Of a stretch of 38,999 nt of DNA, positions 7,545 through 16,230 are shown in pieces. The position numbers were made by a program, and so were the translations under genes. Location of the stretch: positions 1 through 38,999 of the forward strand of contig JAKPCT010000219.1 of NCBI GenBank assembly GCA_029553165.1. The letters run 5' to 3'. The notes under the pieces are model-generated. The model had not been told where the DNA came from, searched no databases, and worked only from the letters and a program-made list of their open reading frames with translations. This stretch comes from Bacillota bacterium. GTDB lineage: Bacteria; Bacillota; UBA4882; UBA8346. Position 1 is the stretch's first letter; every line of letters starts with the position of its first letter.

Positions 7545-8137
7545 GCTTTATCAACCTCCATCTCCTGCAAATAAGGTGATAACAAGCGACGCAAGATCTT
7601 CCGGCCACGGTGAATCCGGGAACGGACTGTTCCGATTGAACAATTTAATACTTGAGCAATCTCCTCGTATGATAATCCTTGAATATCACAGAGAATAACC
7701 GCAGTACGGTATTCAGGAGAGAGATCTTTAAGACCAAGCTGAATTTGTCTTCCTAATTCACTTCGCATTGCTTCCTTTTCAGGATTTTGGTTCCAATCCG
7801 GAATCTCCATCGTTTTTTCAGTTTCCAGATGGGGGACAGGCTCATCAATCGATGTTGTGATGGCACGGCGTTTTTGTTTACGGTAATGATCGATATACAG
7901 ATTATGAATGATCTGATAAAGCCAACGATCAAATGCCGTACCGGCTTCAAAACGGGAAAATGATTTATAAGCCCGGTATAACGCTTCCTGAAGTAAATCC
8001 TGAGCTTCGTGGTGATTGCCGCACAGACGATAAGCAAATTGAAATAATGGTTTTTCGTACGATTTTACCATTGATTCAAATAACAGATTCTGTTCCGAGG
8101 CTAAAGTTGTTTGAGCTACTGATTGCAGTACAGCCAC
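7541..8137 (-). CDS. ECF-type RNA polymerase sigma factor
   Basis: A 198-residue sigma-70 factor of the extracytoplasmic-function group. Region 2 spans about residues 20-92 (FAYRLCGNHHEAQDLLQEAL, then FDRWLYQIIHNLYIDHYRK). Region 4 spans about 135-190 (LSPEYRTAVILCDIQG, then LSYEEIAQVLNCSIGTVRSR), and there is no region 3, as expected. It starts at GTG 8137, eight bases after AAGG in AGAAGGTGA. It is co-transcribed with its zinc-finger anti-sigma factor. The gene layout (htrA, then sigma, then anti-sigma on one strand) suggests an envelope-stress response of the SigW/RpoE kind. Confidence 0.93.
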   Translation of the reverse strand: MAVLQSVAQTTLASEQNLLFESMVKSYEKPLFQFAYRLCGNHHEAQDLLQEALYRAYKSFSRFEAGTAFDRWLYQIIHNLYIDHYRKQKRRAITTSIDEPVPHLETEKTMEIPDWNQNPEKEAMRSELGRQIQLGLKDLSPEYRTAVILCDIQGLSYEEIAQVLNCSIGTVRSRIHRGRKILRRLLSPYLQEMEVDKA

Positions 8138-8167
8138 TAAATCACCTTCTTCTATATATTGAGTAAG

Positions 8168-8209
8168 ATTATATTTTGACAGGTGGAAGATTACTTACAA
8201 TAATTGTAA
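8168..8209 (-). promoter_or_regulatory. Sigma-operon promoter region with palindrome
   Basis: On the minus strand there is a consensus -10 box TATAAT (8173-8168), about 30 bases before the GTG start of the sigma gene. A matching -35 box is poor. A perfect palindrome TTACAA-TAA-TTGTAA (8195-8209) sits where an upstream regulator could bind. No terminator is seen after htrA, so some transcription may also come from there. Confidence 0.4.
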
Positions 8210-8259
8210 CAAATTTATGACAGCTTGTAATCAGTTAATATTTAGTAATAATAATCAGG

Positions 8260-9459
8260 TTAGTCTTCAAAAGGTAATATTGATCGGCGCCGTTGTTGGG
8301 TTTCTTCAAGCTCCTGTGGACGTGCTTCCAGTTTAATGTCGAATACTTCCATCTTGCCATCGCGATAGACTAAGATGTTTAGTCTTTGACCAACTTTGGC
8401 TTCTTTGACCAGATTGACCACATCACTTGATTTGGTAATCTTCTTTTTGTTGATTTCTTTAATAATATCGCCATCACGGAGTCCTGCTTTAGCTGCCGGA
8501 CTACCCTTAAAGACCTGGACGATCGCGCCTTCGGTATTGCTCAAACCATAATAATTGGCGATCTGGGGGCTGATATCGGATAATGCAACTCCTAACCACG
8601 GTGTAGCCGGACGCTCAATCTTTCCTTTCTTAATCAGCTCATCGGCAACTTTTTTCGCAAGATTACTTGGAATTGCAAATCCCAGTCCCTGCGCATTTTT
8701 TAAGATAGCCTCATTGATACCGATTACGTTTCCGGAGAGATCAACCAGCGGCCCGCCACTGTTACCCGGATTGATCGCTGCATCAGTCTGAATTAAGTTT
8801 CCCTGTTGATTCGGATCTTCAAGTGAACGGCCGAGAGCACTGATGATTCCGGCAGTTACGGTATCGTGGAGGCCAAATGGATTACCGATGGCCACAACCC
8901 ATTGACCGGGAGTCAGATTATCGGAGTCACCAAATTCTACTGCCGGTAAGTTATTGGCTTCAATCTTGATTACTGCCAAATCAGTATATGAATCAGTACC
9001 GACGATTTTCCCCGTGAATTTTTTACTGTTAAAGAGGGTTACTTCTAATTTTTGAGCACCGCGTACGACATGTTCGTTGGTGAGGATATAGCCGTCAGGA
9101 CGGATGATGAATCCGGATCCTTGGCCGCGGCGTTCTTGTTGTTGTTCTTCAAAAAATCCCGGTGGTAAAAAGTCCCGGAATCCAAATGGAATGCTGGGCC
9201 GGTAGGATACTACTGAAACAGTATCGATATAAACAACTGAAGGGGCAACTTTATTACGAGCTTTAATGATCGAATCCGGTCCGACAATCTCCTGGATGTA
9301 ATTCGTCTTTTGCAACTGATTCAGTCCGCTGCTTTTGCCATTCTCTGATGTTTTATTAAAAGCGTCAGGGACAAATCCGATTAAGAGTCCGGTTGTGATC
9401 AGAGAAGAGAACAGTGCAATAATTAGAAAGGGAAAAAATTTTTTAAAAATCTCACTCAT
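8260..9459 (-). CDS. HtrA/DegP-like membrane-anchored serine protease
   Basis: A 399-residue S1C protease with a PDZ domain. Residues about 8-30 are an N-terminal membrane anchor, placing the catalytic part outside the membrane. The trypsin-like domain shows the triad His130 (TNEHVV), Asp160 (YTDLAVIK) and Ser234 (GNSGGPL). A single PDZ domain covers about residues 288-380 (PWLGVALSD, then GSPAAKAGLRDGDIIKEINK). Such proteases degrade or refold damaged envelope proteins. The ATG at 9459 follows AGGAGG with good spacing. It precedes the ECF sigma/anti-sigma pair on the same strand, which suggests a shared stress role. It could be called HtrA, DegP or DegQ; orthology is not resolvable here. Confidence 0.93.
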   Translation of the reverse strand: MSEIFKKFFPFLIIALFSSLITTGLLIGFVPDAFNKTSENGKSSGLNQLQKTNYIQEIVGPDSIIKARNKVAPSVVYIDTVSVVSYRPSIPFGFRDFLPPGFFEEQQQERRGQGSGFIIRPDGYILTNEHVVRGAQKLEVTLFNSKKFTGKIVGTDSYTDLAVIKIEANNLPAVEFGDSDNLTPGQWVVAIGNPFGLHDTVTAGIISALGRSLEDPNQQGNLIQTDAAINPGNSGGPLVDLSGNVIGINEAILKNAQGLGFAIPSNLAKKVADELIKKGKIERPATPWLGVALSDISPQIANYYGLSNTEGAIVQVFKGSPAAKAGLRDGDIIKEINKKKITKSSDVVNLVKEAKVGQRLNILVYRDGKMEVFDIKLEARPQELEETQQRRRSILPFED

Positions 9460-9497
9460 TACAAAGCCTCCTGTTACCTGGTGAATTTTTTCTCGGC

Positions 9498-9525
9498 ATT
9501 ATAATATTTAACCCGGATTTTGAAT
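9498..9525 (-). promoter_or_regulatory. Possible htrA promoter
   Basis: On the minus strand a perfect -10 box TATAAT (9503-9498) lies about 39 bases before the htrA start codon. The best -35 candidates (TTCAAA or ATTCAA near 9525-9519) are weak and give a 15-16 base spacer, so the promoter may need an activator or another sigma factor. Confidence 0.4.
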
Positions 9526-9575
9526 GGATCCAAGTTAAGCTATGAAACAAGATTTCAAAAGTATGTAAGCTTGAT

Positions 9576-9604
9576 TTGACTTATAAAACGTTCTCAATTT
9601 AAAA
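9576..9604 (+). promoter_or_regulatory. Possible promoter of the yicC-rpoZ operon
   Basis: A -35 box TTGACT (9576-9581) and a weak -10 box TTAAAA (9599-9604) have a 17-base spacer. The transcript would have a leader of over 100 bases. That leader contains a strong AAAAAGGAGGAG (9636-9647) followed only by very short frames (for example TTG CTA AGT TGA at 9654-9665), before the yicC start at 9736. Confidence 0.35.
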
Positions 9605-9735
9605 AAAGTTCCCTTAAATAACTAATTTTATTAGGAAAAAGGAGGAGTTTGTTTTGCTAAGTTGAATATTAATCAAAGTGATTTCCAAAAAATACTACAT
9701 TCATTATTATTCTGAAGAGATGGAGCGACAATACA

Positions 9736-10614
9736 TTGATACTTAGTATGACCGGATACGGACGGGGGCTGACTTCCAGTCCCAATTATACAGTGACGAT
9801 TGATTTAAAATCGGTCAATCATCGTTATTTGGATCTTAATATTAAAATTCCGAAGAGTTATTCATTTTTAGAGGAGAAAATACGGCGGGAAGTTAGCAGT
9901 AAACTCTCCCGGGGCAAGATTGATGTTGTTGTAAACATTGAGCGTCATTTATCATCTGATGTCCAGGTGCAACTTAATAACCCGTTAGTGACAGCGTATT
10001 TAAATGCGATTAGAGAAATGCAGTCTAACTATTCGTTAGGCGGTGAGATTGACATTCAGTCGATTATCAATCTGCCTGATGTTTTTGTTGTTTCTCAAAT
10101 TGAAGAGGATCAAGAGGAAGTTTTGGCAGTTGTAACCGAGGCGTTAGTTGAAGCTTTAAATAATCTGATTAGAATGCGTCAGGTGGAAGGACAAACTTTG
10201 CTGCAGGATTTCAATTCACGGATTTTGCTTCTGAAACAGTTTCAGCAAAAAATTGCAGAACTTTCTCCGGAAGTGGTATTAAGTTATCGTGATAAATTGA
10301 CGAAAAAAATACAGGAGTTAACAGAAAATATTGAGATCGATCCTGCGCGGATCGCAACCGAAGTGGCGATCTTTGCCGAACGTTCCGATATTAGCGAAGA
10401 GCTTGTCCGGATTGAGAGTCATTTGGAACAGTTCACTAAAATTTTAGAGCTATCTGAACCAATTGGCCGAAGACTTGATTTTTTGATTCAGGAACTGAAT
10501 CGGGAGATCAATACGGTTGGTTCGAAAGCCAATGACTTACAGATTGGACAAATTGTGATTGATTTTAAATCTGAGCTTGAAAAATTACGCGAACAGGTGC
10601 AAAATATCGAATAG
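9736..10614 (+). CDS. yicC: YicC/YloC-family endoribonuclease
   Basis: A 292-residue cytoplasmic protein of the YicC/YloC family, whose E. coli member is an endoribonuclease. The start at TTG 9736 gives the family N-terminus (M-I-L-S-MTGYGRG) and lies 10 bases after GGAG. The N-terminal domain includes KSVNHRYLD. The conserved C-terminal DUF1732 part contains RLDFLIQELNREINTVGSKA with the acidic residues expected for activity. It leads the cluster yicC, IHF-like gene, remA, gmk, rpoZ, as in many Bacillota. Length is normal. Confidence 0.93.
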   Translation: MILSMTGYGRGLTSSPNYTVTIDLKSVNHRYLDLNIKIPKSYSFLEEKIRREVSSKLSRGKIDVVVNIERHLSSDVQVQLNNPLVTAYLNAIREMQSNYSLGGEIDIQSIINLPDVFVVSQIEEDQEEVLAVVTEALVEALNNLIRMRQVEGQTLLQDFNSRILLLKQFQQKIAELSPEVVLSYRDKLTKKIQELTENIEIDPARIATEVAIFAERSDISEELVRIESHLEQFTKILELSEPIGRRLDFLIQELNREINTVGSKANDLQIGQIVIDFKSELEKLREQVQNIE

Positions 10615-10628
10615 GAGGTGAATGAGGA

Positions 10629-10943
10629 ATGGCATTACCAAAACTCTCTCTGGAGGAAAAGAAACGGGCTTTGAAAAAAGCGCAAGAAGTCAGGAGTAAA
10701 CGGGCGCAAATTCGTCAAGATTTAAAAACGGGTAAAACTAACATACGGGAATTATTATCAAAAATTGACGATGAAGTTGTTGCGAAGATGAGAGTTGTTT
10801 ATTTGCTGGAGTCATTACCACGTATCGGAAAAGTTAAAACCAGAAAAATAATGTCTGATATCGGTATTGATGAAACCCGACGCATTCAGGGTCTGGGAAA
10901 CCGTCAAAAGCAAGCTCTAATAGAACGCTTCGGCAGCAATTAG
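10629..10943 (+). CDS. mihF: Integration host factor, actinobacterial type (mIHF-like)
   Basis: A 104-residue basic DNA-binding protein matching the actinobacterial-type integration host factor. The N-terminal helix is Lys/Arg-rich (EEKKRALKKAQEVRSKRAQIR). The core holds the helix-two-turn-helix-like segment LESLPRIGKVKTRKIMSDIGI followed by RIQGLGNRQKQAL. In mycobacteria and Streptomyces this nucleoid protein is encoded next to gmk and rpoZ, and here it also precedes gmk and rpoZ with remA between. It is unrelated to the HU-like IHF of enterobacteria. The start follows AGGAGGTG. It probably bends DNA and shapes the chromosome. Confidence 0.88.
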   Translation: MALPKLSLEEKKRALKKAQEVRSKRAQIRQDLKTGKTNIRELLSKIDDEVVAKMRVVYLLESLPRIGKVKTRKIMSDIGIDETRRIQGLGNRQKQALIERFGSN

Positions 10944-10966
10944 AAGGGAGGCCCTAACTCAACTAC

Positions 10967-11233
10967 ATGGATATTAAATTGATAAATATAGGGTTTGGTA
11001 ACATTGTCTCAGCCAACCGAATAATTGCGATCGTCAGTCCCGAATCATCACCGATTAAACGAATTATTCAAGAAAGTCGGGACCGGGGAATGCTGATTGA
11101 TGCTACATACGGAAGACGAACCAGAGCTGTTATCATTACCGATAGTGATCATGTAATTCTTTCCGCGGTTCAACCTGAAACAGTAGCACACCGTTTGATA
11201 TCTAAAGATATACCGGTTGAAACAGAGGAATAG
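10967..11233 (+). CDS. remA: RemA/DUF370 DNA-binding regulator
   Basis: An 88-residue protein almost canonical for the RemA (DUF370) family ([20 protein letters not shown], then [20 protein letters not shown]). In Bacillus subtilis RemA activates extracellular-matrix and osmoprotection genes by binding DNA as an oligomeric ring. The ATG is fixed by family conservation, although the nearest ribosome site AGGGAGG (10945-10951) is an unusually long 15 bases away. It sits between the IHF-like gene and gmk, the usual remA-gmk order. The targets here are unknown; matrix or pilus genes are a reasonable but untested idea. Confidence 0.93.
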   Translation: MDIKLINIGFGNIVSANRIIAIVSPESSPIKRIIQESRDRGMLIDATYGRRTRAVIITDSDHVILSAVQPETVAHRLISKDIPVETEE

Positions 11234-11244
11234 AGGTCAAGATT

Positions 11245-11865
11245 ATGCAACAAGGTTTATTGATTGTGATTTCCGGTCCGTCAGGAGTCGGAAAGAATAC
11301 TATAATTTCCAATTTGCTTGATAAGTTGCCGAATTTGAGATATTCAATTTCGGCAACTACTCGTAATCCACGACCGCATGAGGTCGATGGTCAACATTAT
11401 TATTTCATCTCTGAAGAGTTGTTTCTGAAAAAGATTGAAGCGATGGAGTTCCTGGAATGGGCTAAAGTATATAAAGATTATTATGGTACTCCTAAAGATC
11501 AAATATTAAAATTGCTGGAACAGGGCATTGATGTTATTCTTGATGTTGATGTCCAAGGGGCTTTACAGATAAAAAAAGCTTACCCGGAAGCCCTTTTGAT
11601 TTTTCTGGCACCGCCTTCAATTGCCGAACTCAAAAACCGTTTGATTAACAGACATACCGAGGACAGTTCGCAAATTGAAACCCGCCTTCGTTATATTGAA
11701 ACGGAGTTTCAAAATGTACCAAGTTATGATTATTTTGTGATTAATCAAGAAATAAACTTGACATGTAGTAAAATTGAAGGTATTATACTTGCTGAGAAAT
11801 GTCGGGTTTCTCGTCAGGAAGCTAATTTTTTGAATAAAATTTTTGGAAATGATAACAATAGTTAA
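11245..11865 (+). CDS. gmk: Guanylate kinase
   Basis: A 206-residue enzyme converting GMP and ATP to GDP and ADP in the cytoplasm. The P-loop GPSGVGKN is at residues 11-18 (Asn where Gly or Ser is usual, before Thr). The GMP-binding segment follows (SISATTRNPRPHEVDGQHYYF), then EFLEWAKVYKDYYGTP, DVDVQGALQIKK and the LID region RLINRHTEDS. The ATG follows GAGG with eight bases of spacing. It is part of the remA-gmk-rpoZ cluster. Length is typical. Confidence 0.96.
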   Translation: MQQGLLIVISGPSGVGKNTIISNLLDKLPNLRYSISATTRNPRPHEVDGQHYYFISEELFLKKIEAMEFLEWAKVYKDYYGTPKDQILKLLEQGIDVILDVDVQGALQIKKAYPEALLIFLAPPSIAELKNRLINRHTEDSSQIETRLRYIETEFQNVPSYDYFVINQEINLTCSKIEGIILAEKCRVSRQEANFLNKIFGNDNNS

Positions 11866-11908
11866 TCAGGGTTTTGATGATTCTTAACCAAAAGAGGGGG
11901 TTTAATAT

Positions 11909-12112
11909 TTGATTTATCCGTCATTAGACGAATTGCTTAAACATGTTGATAGTCGTTATACTTTAGTAACAACCGCAGCCAAACGGGCCAGAAAGATTTT
12001 GGAAGAATCCAAAGCTGATGAAGAAAAGACGGTAAAAGCTGTCTCGACTGCTTTAGAAGAGATTAACAGCGGTAAGATTAAGATCGAGAGGACAAAAACC
12101 GGAATCAAATAA
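11909..12112 (+). CDS. rpoZ: RNA polymerase omega subunit
   Basis: A 67-residue small subunit that helps assemble RNA polymerase by binding the beta-prime subunit. It shows the family sequence IYPSLDELLKHVDSRYTLV followed by AAKRARKI and a charged C-terminus. The TTG at 11909 is chosen from family length and from the GAGGGGG nine bases upstream. It is the last gene before a strong terminator, so it closes the yicC operon. Confidence 0.93.
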   Translation: MIYPSLDELLKHVDSRYTLVTTAAKRARKILEESKADEEKTVKAVSTALEEINSGKIKIERTKTGIK

Positions 12113-12145
12113 AAAATTTAGTTATTATCGATAGTCAGTAATTAA

Positions 12146-12180
12146 ATCTCAGAGCCTTGTTACTCTGGGGTTTTTGTTTT
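12146..12180 (+). terminator. Intrinsic terminator after rpoZ
   Basis: A 9-bp stem (ATCTCAGAG at 12146-12154 with CTCTGGGGT at 12163-12171, two G-U pairs) and an 8-base loop are followed by a T-rich run to 12180. It separates the yicC-rpoZ operon from priA. Confidence 0.85.
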
Positions 12181-12219
12181 ATAATTAATAAAATAATTTT
12201 GATTGAAAAGTGAGTTTCA

Positions 12220-14643
12220 ATGAAGATTGCCAAGGTATTGTTGACTTCCCAGGTGCAACATTTGGATCGCTTATTTGATTATCTGATTCCCGAAGCTTTA
12301 ATGGAGGATGCTGTTATTGGGGCGCGGGTAATTGTGCCGTTTAATAACCGCCAAAATATCGGTTTTATATGGGAGATTGCCGAAGATTCAATCTATAGTG
12401 AGTTAAAAGCGATCATTAAAGTGATTGATATACCGCCCTTGATTAACCGGGTTCAATTTGAACTGATTAATTGGATTGCCCGAAACTATTTTTGTAACCG
12501 GGCTGATGTTGCTAAATTAGCTTTGCCTCCTGGTGCAAAATCTTTACGAGTGGAAGGATTTGCGTTAACCGAAAAGCCTGCCCGGATCAATCAATTACTG
12601 GAACTCCAATTTCCCGGCGAGCAAATAGCTGAAACAATGGAATTGTTATTAAATCCGGGCAATCTTAACTGGTCACAGAAAGATTGGCGCAAGAAATTTA
12701 AGTTTGCCCCCAATATCTTTGAGTGGCTTGTTAATCAAGGTCTACTTAAAAAAACTTATCTCATCAGTAAACCGAAAGTCACCACCAAGAAGATTAATTT
12801 ATACAAGTGGGTGGCTGCTGCCGACCTTCAAGAGACCGCAGCAGGCTTGAGAGTCCGGGAAGCATTATTGAATGCTACCAATGGATTAACACGTGCTGAA
12901 ATCTGTGCTACAGCCAAAGTAAGCGCCTCGGTAGTCAAACGTTTAGCGAAGCAAGGCTTTATTGTCGAGTTTGAACAGGATTGTGAACGGATTCCGGATG
13001 AGTTAAAAGCGGCTTCGGCTAAAAAAGAGATCAAATTCAATAACGAACAGTTAAAGGTCTACAATAGCATCAAAAACGATCCGGCCAATCAATTGTTTTT
13101 ATTGCATGGAATTACCGGGAGCGGCAAGACCGAGGTCTATTTTGAGCTGGCTGCAGATGTTATTAAAGCAGGAAAACAGGTTTTATATCTGGTCCCGGAG
13201 ATTTCACTCACACCGCAGACCCTGCAACGGGCCCGCAGTCGCTTTGGTGATTGTATTGCGTTACTCCACAGTAATATGTCTGATGGAGAACGTTTTGACC
13301 AATGGTTCCGTATTAAGCGGGGCGAAGCCCGTTTTATCTTGGGAGCAAGGTCGGCAATCTTTGCCCCGTTTGATTCGTTAGGATTGATTATCGTTGACGA
13401 AGAGCACGAAAGCACTTATAAGCAAGAGGAAAATCCGCGCTATCATAGTCGCCGGGTAGTTGAGAAACTGGCGGAACTGACCAAGGCAAAAGTCGTTTTA
13501 GGTTCAGCAACTCCGTCAATTGAATCGTTTTATGAAGCCCAAACAGGAAAGTATCAGTACTATCAGTTGACTGAAAGATATAACGCCAAACCGTTACCGG
13601 AAGTCACAATCGTTGATATGCGTGAGGAGCTCAAGAATGGTAACCGGAATATTCTTAGTAATCAGTTACAGCAAGCAATCACTGAGACCTTGAATAACCA
13701 GGAGCAAGTGATCCTGCTTTTAAACCGGCGGGGACATTCTACCTTTGTTTTGTGCCGCGACTGTGGTCAATCATTACGTTGTCCCGCCTGTGAAGTTTCG
13801 TTGACTTATCATTCGAATGAGACGGTCTTACGTTGTCATTACTGTGATTACCGCCAAAAAATTCCGGATGTATGTCCCGATTGTAAAAGCAGTCGGATCC
13901 GTTATTTTGGAAACGGTACTCAAAAATTAGAAGCGGAACTAATTGAATTTTATAAGGATGCGCGCATAATCAGGATGGACCTTGATACAACATCAAGGAA
14001 GGGAGCGCATTATCAAATTTATCAAGATTTAGTCCAGGGTAATGTTGATATTTTGCTTGGTACGCAAATGATCGCCAAAGGATTGGATTTGCCGCGGGTG
14101 ACTTTGGTTGGTGTTATCTCCGCTGATTCTTCCTTAAATACACCTGATTTCCGTTCTGCAGAACGCTGTTTTCAGCTGTTGACGCAGGTTGCCGGCCGTG
14201 CCGGTCGCGGTGACAAGACCGGTCGGGTGATCTTCCAAACATATAATCCGGAACATTATTCGTTAAATTTTGCGAAAAACCATGATTACCTTGGTTTTTA
14301 TCGTGAAGAGATTGCCAATCGTCAAAAGTTGCAGTTTCCACCGTTTGCGGAGATGGTAAAACTGGGGTTTTCCGGCCTCAAATTGGAGCAAGTAATTAAA
14401 GCAACAGAAGAGTATCAACGAATCCTTCAAAAAATTAAAGATTTATACGCTTTCGAGATTATGGGACCAGCTCCGGCGTTGATTGAGAAATTGCAAAACC
14501 GTTATCGGTGGCAGATTTTGGTCAAGAGTGATGAACCCAAATTGTTGGAGCAGGTGATCAATCAGTCGTGGAGAGAATTTCCGTTTCGGAAATATCCTAA
14601 TATTAGAATAATTAGGGATCGTAATCCCTATTCAATATTATAA
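12220..14643 (+). CDS. priA: Primosomal protein N' (PriA replication-restart helicase)
   Basis: An 807-residue 3'-5' DNA helicase that reloads the replisome at stalled forks. The N-terminal DNA-binding domain covers about residues 1-100 (QVQHLDRLFDYLIP). The helicase core has Walker A GITGSGKT at 297-304 and DEEH at 393-396. A zinc-binding insertion with paired cysteines begins at Cys512/Cys515 and Cys521/Cys524 and continues through HYCDY and VCPDC. Motif V/VI elements follow (LGTQMIAKGLD, QVAGRAGRGDK). Length and motif order are complete. The coaBC gene often found between rpoZ and priA in related genomes is absent here. Confidence 0.96.
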   Translation: MKIAKVLLTSQVQHLDRLFDYLIPEALMEDAVIGARVIVPFNNRQNIGFIWEIAEDSIYSELKAIIKVIDIPPLINRVQFELINWIARNYFCNRADVAKLALPPGAKSLRVEGFALTEKPARINQLLELQFPGEQIAETMELLLNPGNLNWSQKDWRKKFKFAPNIFEWLVNQGLLKKTYLISKPKVTTKKINLYKWVAAADLQETAAGLRVREALLNATNGLTRAEICATAKVSASVVKRLAKQGFIVEFEQDCERIPDELKAASAKKEIKFNNEQLKVYNSIKNDPANQLFLLHGITGSGKTEVYFELAADVIKAGKQVLYLVPEISLTPQTLQRARSRFGDCIALLHSNMSDGERFDQWFRIKRGEARFILGARSAIFAPFDSLGLIIVDEEHESTYKQEENPRYHSRRVVEKLAELTKAKVVLGSATPSIESFYEAQTGKYQYYQLTERYNAKPLPEVTIVDMREELKNGNRNILSNQLQQAITETLNNQEQVILLLNRRGHSTFVLCRDCGQSLRCPACEVSLTYHSNETVLRCHYCDYRQKIPDVCPDCKSSRIRYFGNGTQKLEAELIEFYKDARIIRMDLDTTSRKGAHYQIYQDLVQGNVDILLGTQMIAKGLDLPRVTLVGVISADSSLNTPDFRSAERCFQLLTQVAGRAGRGDKTGRVIFQTYNPEHYSLNFAKNHDYLGFYREEIANRQKLQFPPFAEMVKLGFSGLKLEQVIKATEEYQRILQKIKDLYAFEIMGPAPALIEKLQNRYRWQILVKSDEPKLLEQVINQSWREFPFRKYPNIRIIRDRNPYSIL

Positions 14644-14791
14644 TTTAATTGAAAGTTTAAAATTAATTACTTTAAAAATAAAGCAGAGATTTGGTATTAT
14701 GTTTATAATATGCTAATAATTATTGTAAACGGATGAAGAGTATGAAAATGGTTTTGGTTTCTGAATTATTTGAAAAATGAGGTGGCAATAG

Positions 14792-15229
14792 ATGATTTTA
14801 AAGATTGTCAAAGAGGGTGATCCGGTTTTAAGGGAGCAAGCTAAAGCGATTCCGAAGATTACCAAACGGATCAAAAAATTAGCAAAAGATATGTTGGATA
14901 CAATGTATAATGCTAATGGGGTCGGACTCGCTGCCCCACAGGTGGGGATCTCGGAACGGATTATTGTGATTGATGTTGGCAAAGGGCCGATCGTTTTAGT
15001 CAATCCCGAAATCATTGCAGCAGAGGGTAAGGAGAAAGATACTGAAGGTTGTCTGTCAATCCCGGGCAGAAGTGAGTATGTTACCCGCGCCGCGCATGTT
15101 GAGGTATCAGCGCTTAATTTGGATGGTGACACGATTAAAGTTGAGGGCAGCGGACTTCTGGCCAGGGCCTTACAACACGAAATTGACCATTTAAATGGAA
15201 TCTTATTTATTGATTATGTAAAGAAATAG
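14792..15229 (+). CDS. def: Peptide deformylase
   Basis: A 145-residue metal enzyme removing the formyl group from nascent protein N-termini. The three signature motifs are intact: GVGLAAPQ (residues 43-50), EGCLSIPG with metal ligand Cys87, and QHEIDHLNG with His129, Glu130 and His133. The ATG at 14792 follows GAGGTGG. It precedes fmt, which performs the opposite reaction on initiator tRNA; the def-fmt pairing is common. The 148 bases upstream (14644-14791) hold no gene; a TATAAT at 14713-14718 may be part of a promoter. Confidence 0.96.
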   Translation: MILKIVKEGDPVLREQAKAIPKITKRIKKLAKDMLDTMYNANGVGLAAPQVGISERIIVIDVGKGPIVLVNPEIIAAEGKEKDTEGCLSIPGRSEYVTRAAHVEVSALNLDGDTIKVEGSGLLARALQHEIDHLNGILFIDYVKK

Positions 15230-15261
15230 ATCCAGCCTATATAGTGTAAAGGAGAATCACA

Positions 15262-16209
15262 GTGCGGATTTTATTTATGGGTACGCCGCAGTTTGCGGCA
15301 GTATGCTTGGAAAGATTAATTACGGAGCGTTTTGAGCTGCTTGGAGTTGTCACCCAACCAGACCGGCCCAAAGGACGGGGGATGACGGTACAACCTTGTG
15401 AGGTGAAATGCCTGGCGTTGCAAAATCATTTGCCAGTTTGGCAACCTGAAAGGGTTGCTACTCCTGAATTTTTAGAGCTGTTTACGCAGTTGCAACCAGA
15501 TCTGGTTGTAGTGGTAGCTTTTGGGCAGAAGATTCCCAATGAAATCTTATATAATCCCAAATATGGTTGTATTAATGTTCATGGTTCATTATTGCCGGAG
15601 TATCGTGGCGCAGCGCCGATTCAATGGAGTATTTTAAATGGGGATGCTGTTACCGGGGTAACAACAATGTATATGGATGAAGGTTGGGATACCGGTGATC
15701 TGATCTATCAGGAGACAACCCCAATTGATCCGGATGAGAACTTTGCCTGTCTGTATCTGCGTTTGGCCCATCTGGGCGCCGATTTACTGGTAAAAACGAT
15801 TAAAGACATTGAAGCGGGAATTGCTCCACGGATTCCACAGGATGACAGTAAAGCAACCTTTGCCCCAAAGCTGCCTGATGGGATCCAAAAAATCGATTGG
15901 AATAATTCTGCCACAAAGATTCATAATCTAATTAGAGTTTTAGCACCAACTCCCGGTGGGGAAACTAATTTTCAAAATGAACGTTTAAAGATTATAACGA
16001 CCCAAATTAGGGAATCAGAGGGTATAGAAAATGCTTCTCCGGGAATGATCATTAAGATTATTAAAAATGAGGGGATCCTGGTTGGGACTGCTGATTACCC
16101 GCTGTTAATCACTAAACTCCAACCGGCCGGGAAGAAAGTAATGACTGCCAATGACTATGCCAATGGCCGGCGCTTGCAACCGGGGATGATCTTCGGTGAA
16201 GCTTTGTAA
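15262..16209 (+). CDS. fmt: Methionyl-tRNA formyltransferase
   Basis: A 315-residue enzyme that formylates Met-tRNA for initiation using 10-formyl-tetrahydrofolate. The N-terminal catalytic domain has MGTPQFA, the VHGSLLPEYRGAAP motif, catalytic residues Asn105, His107 and Asp144, and the tRNA-recognition loop around DRPKGRG. The C-terminal OB-like domain follows from about residue 205. The GTG start at 15262 follows AAGGAG. It lies 32 bases after def. Length is normal. Confidence 0.96.
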   Translation: MRILFMGTPQFAAVCLERLITERFELLGVVTQPDRPKGRGMTVQPCEVKCLALQNHLPVWQPERVATPEFLELFTQLQPDLVVVVAFGQKIPNEILYNPKYGCINVHGSLLPEYRGAAPIQWSILNGDAVTGVTTMYMDEGWDTGDLIYQETTPIDPDENFACLYLRLAHLGADLLVKTIKDIEAGIAPRIPQDDSKATFAPKLPDGIQKIDWNNSATKIHNLIRVLAPTPGGETNFQNERLKIITTQIRESEGIENASPGMIIKIIKNEGILVGTADYPLLITKLQPAGKKVMTANDYANGRRLQPGMIFGEAL

Positions 16210-16230
16210 AACTTAAAGGAGGAGATACTT

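Noticed and set aside
13106..13415. Overlapping frames on both strands within priA
   Set aside because: Shadows of a complete, motif-intact priA.
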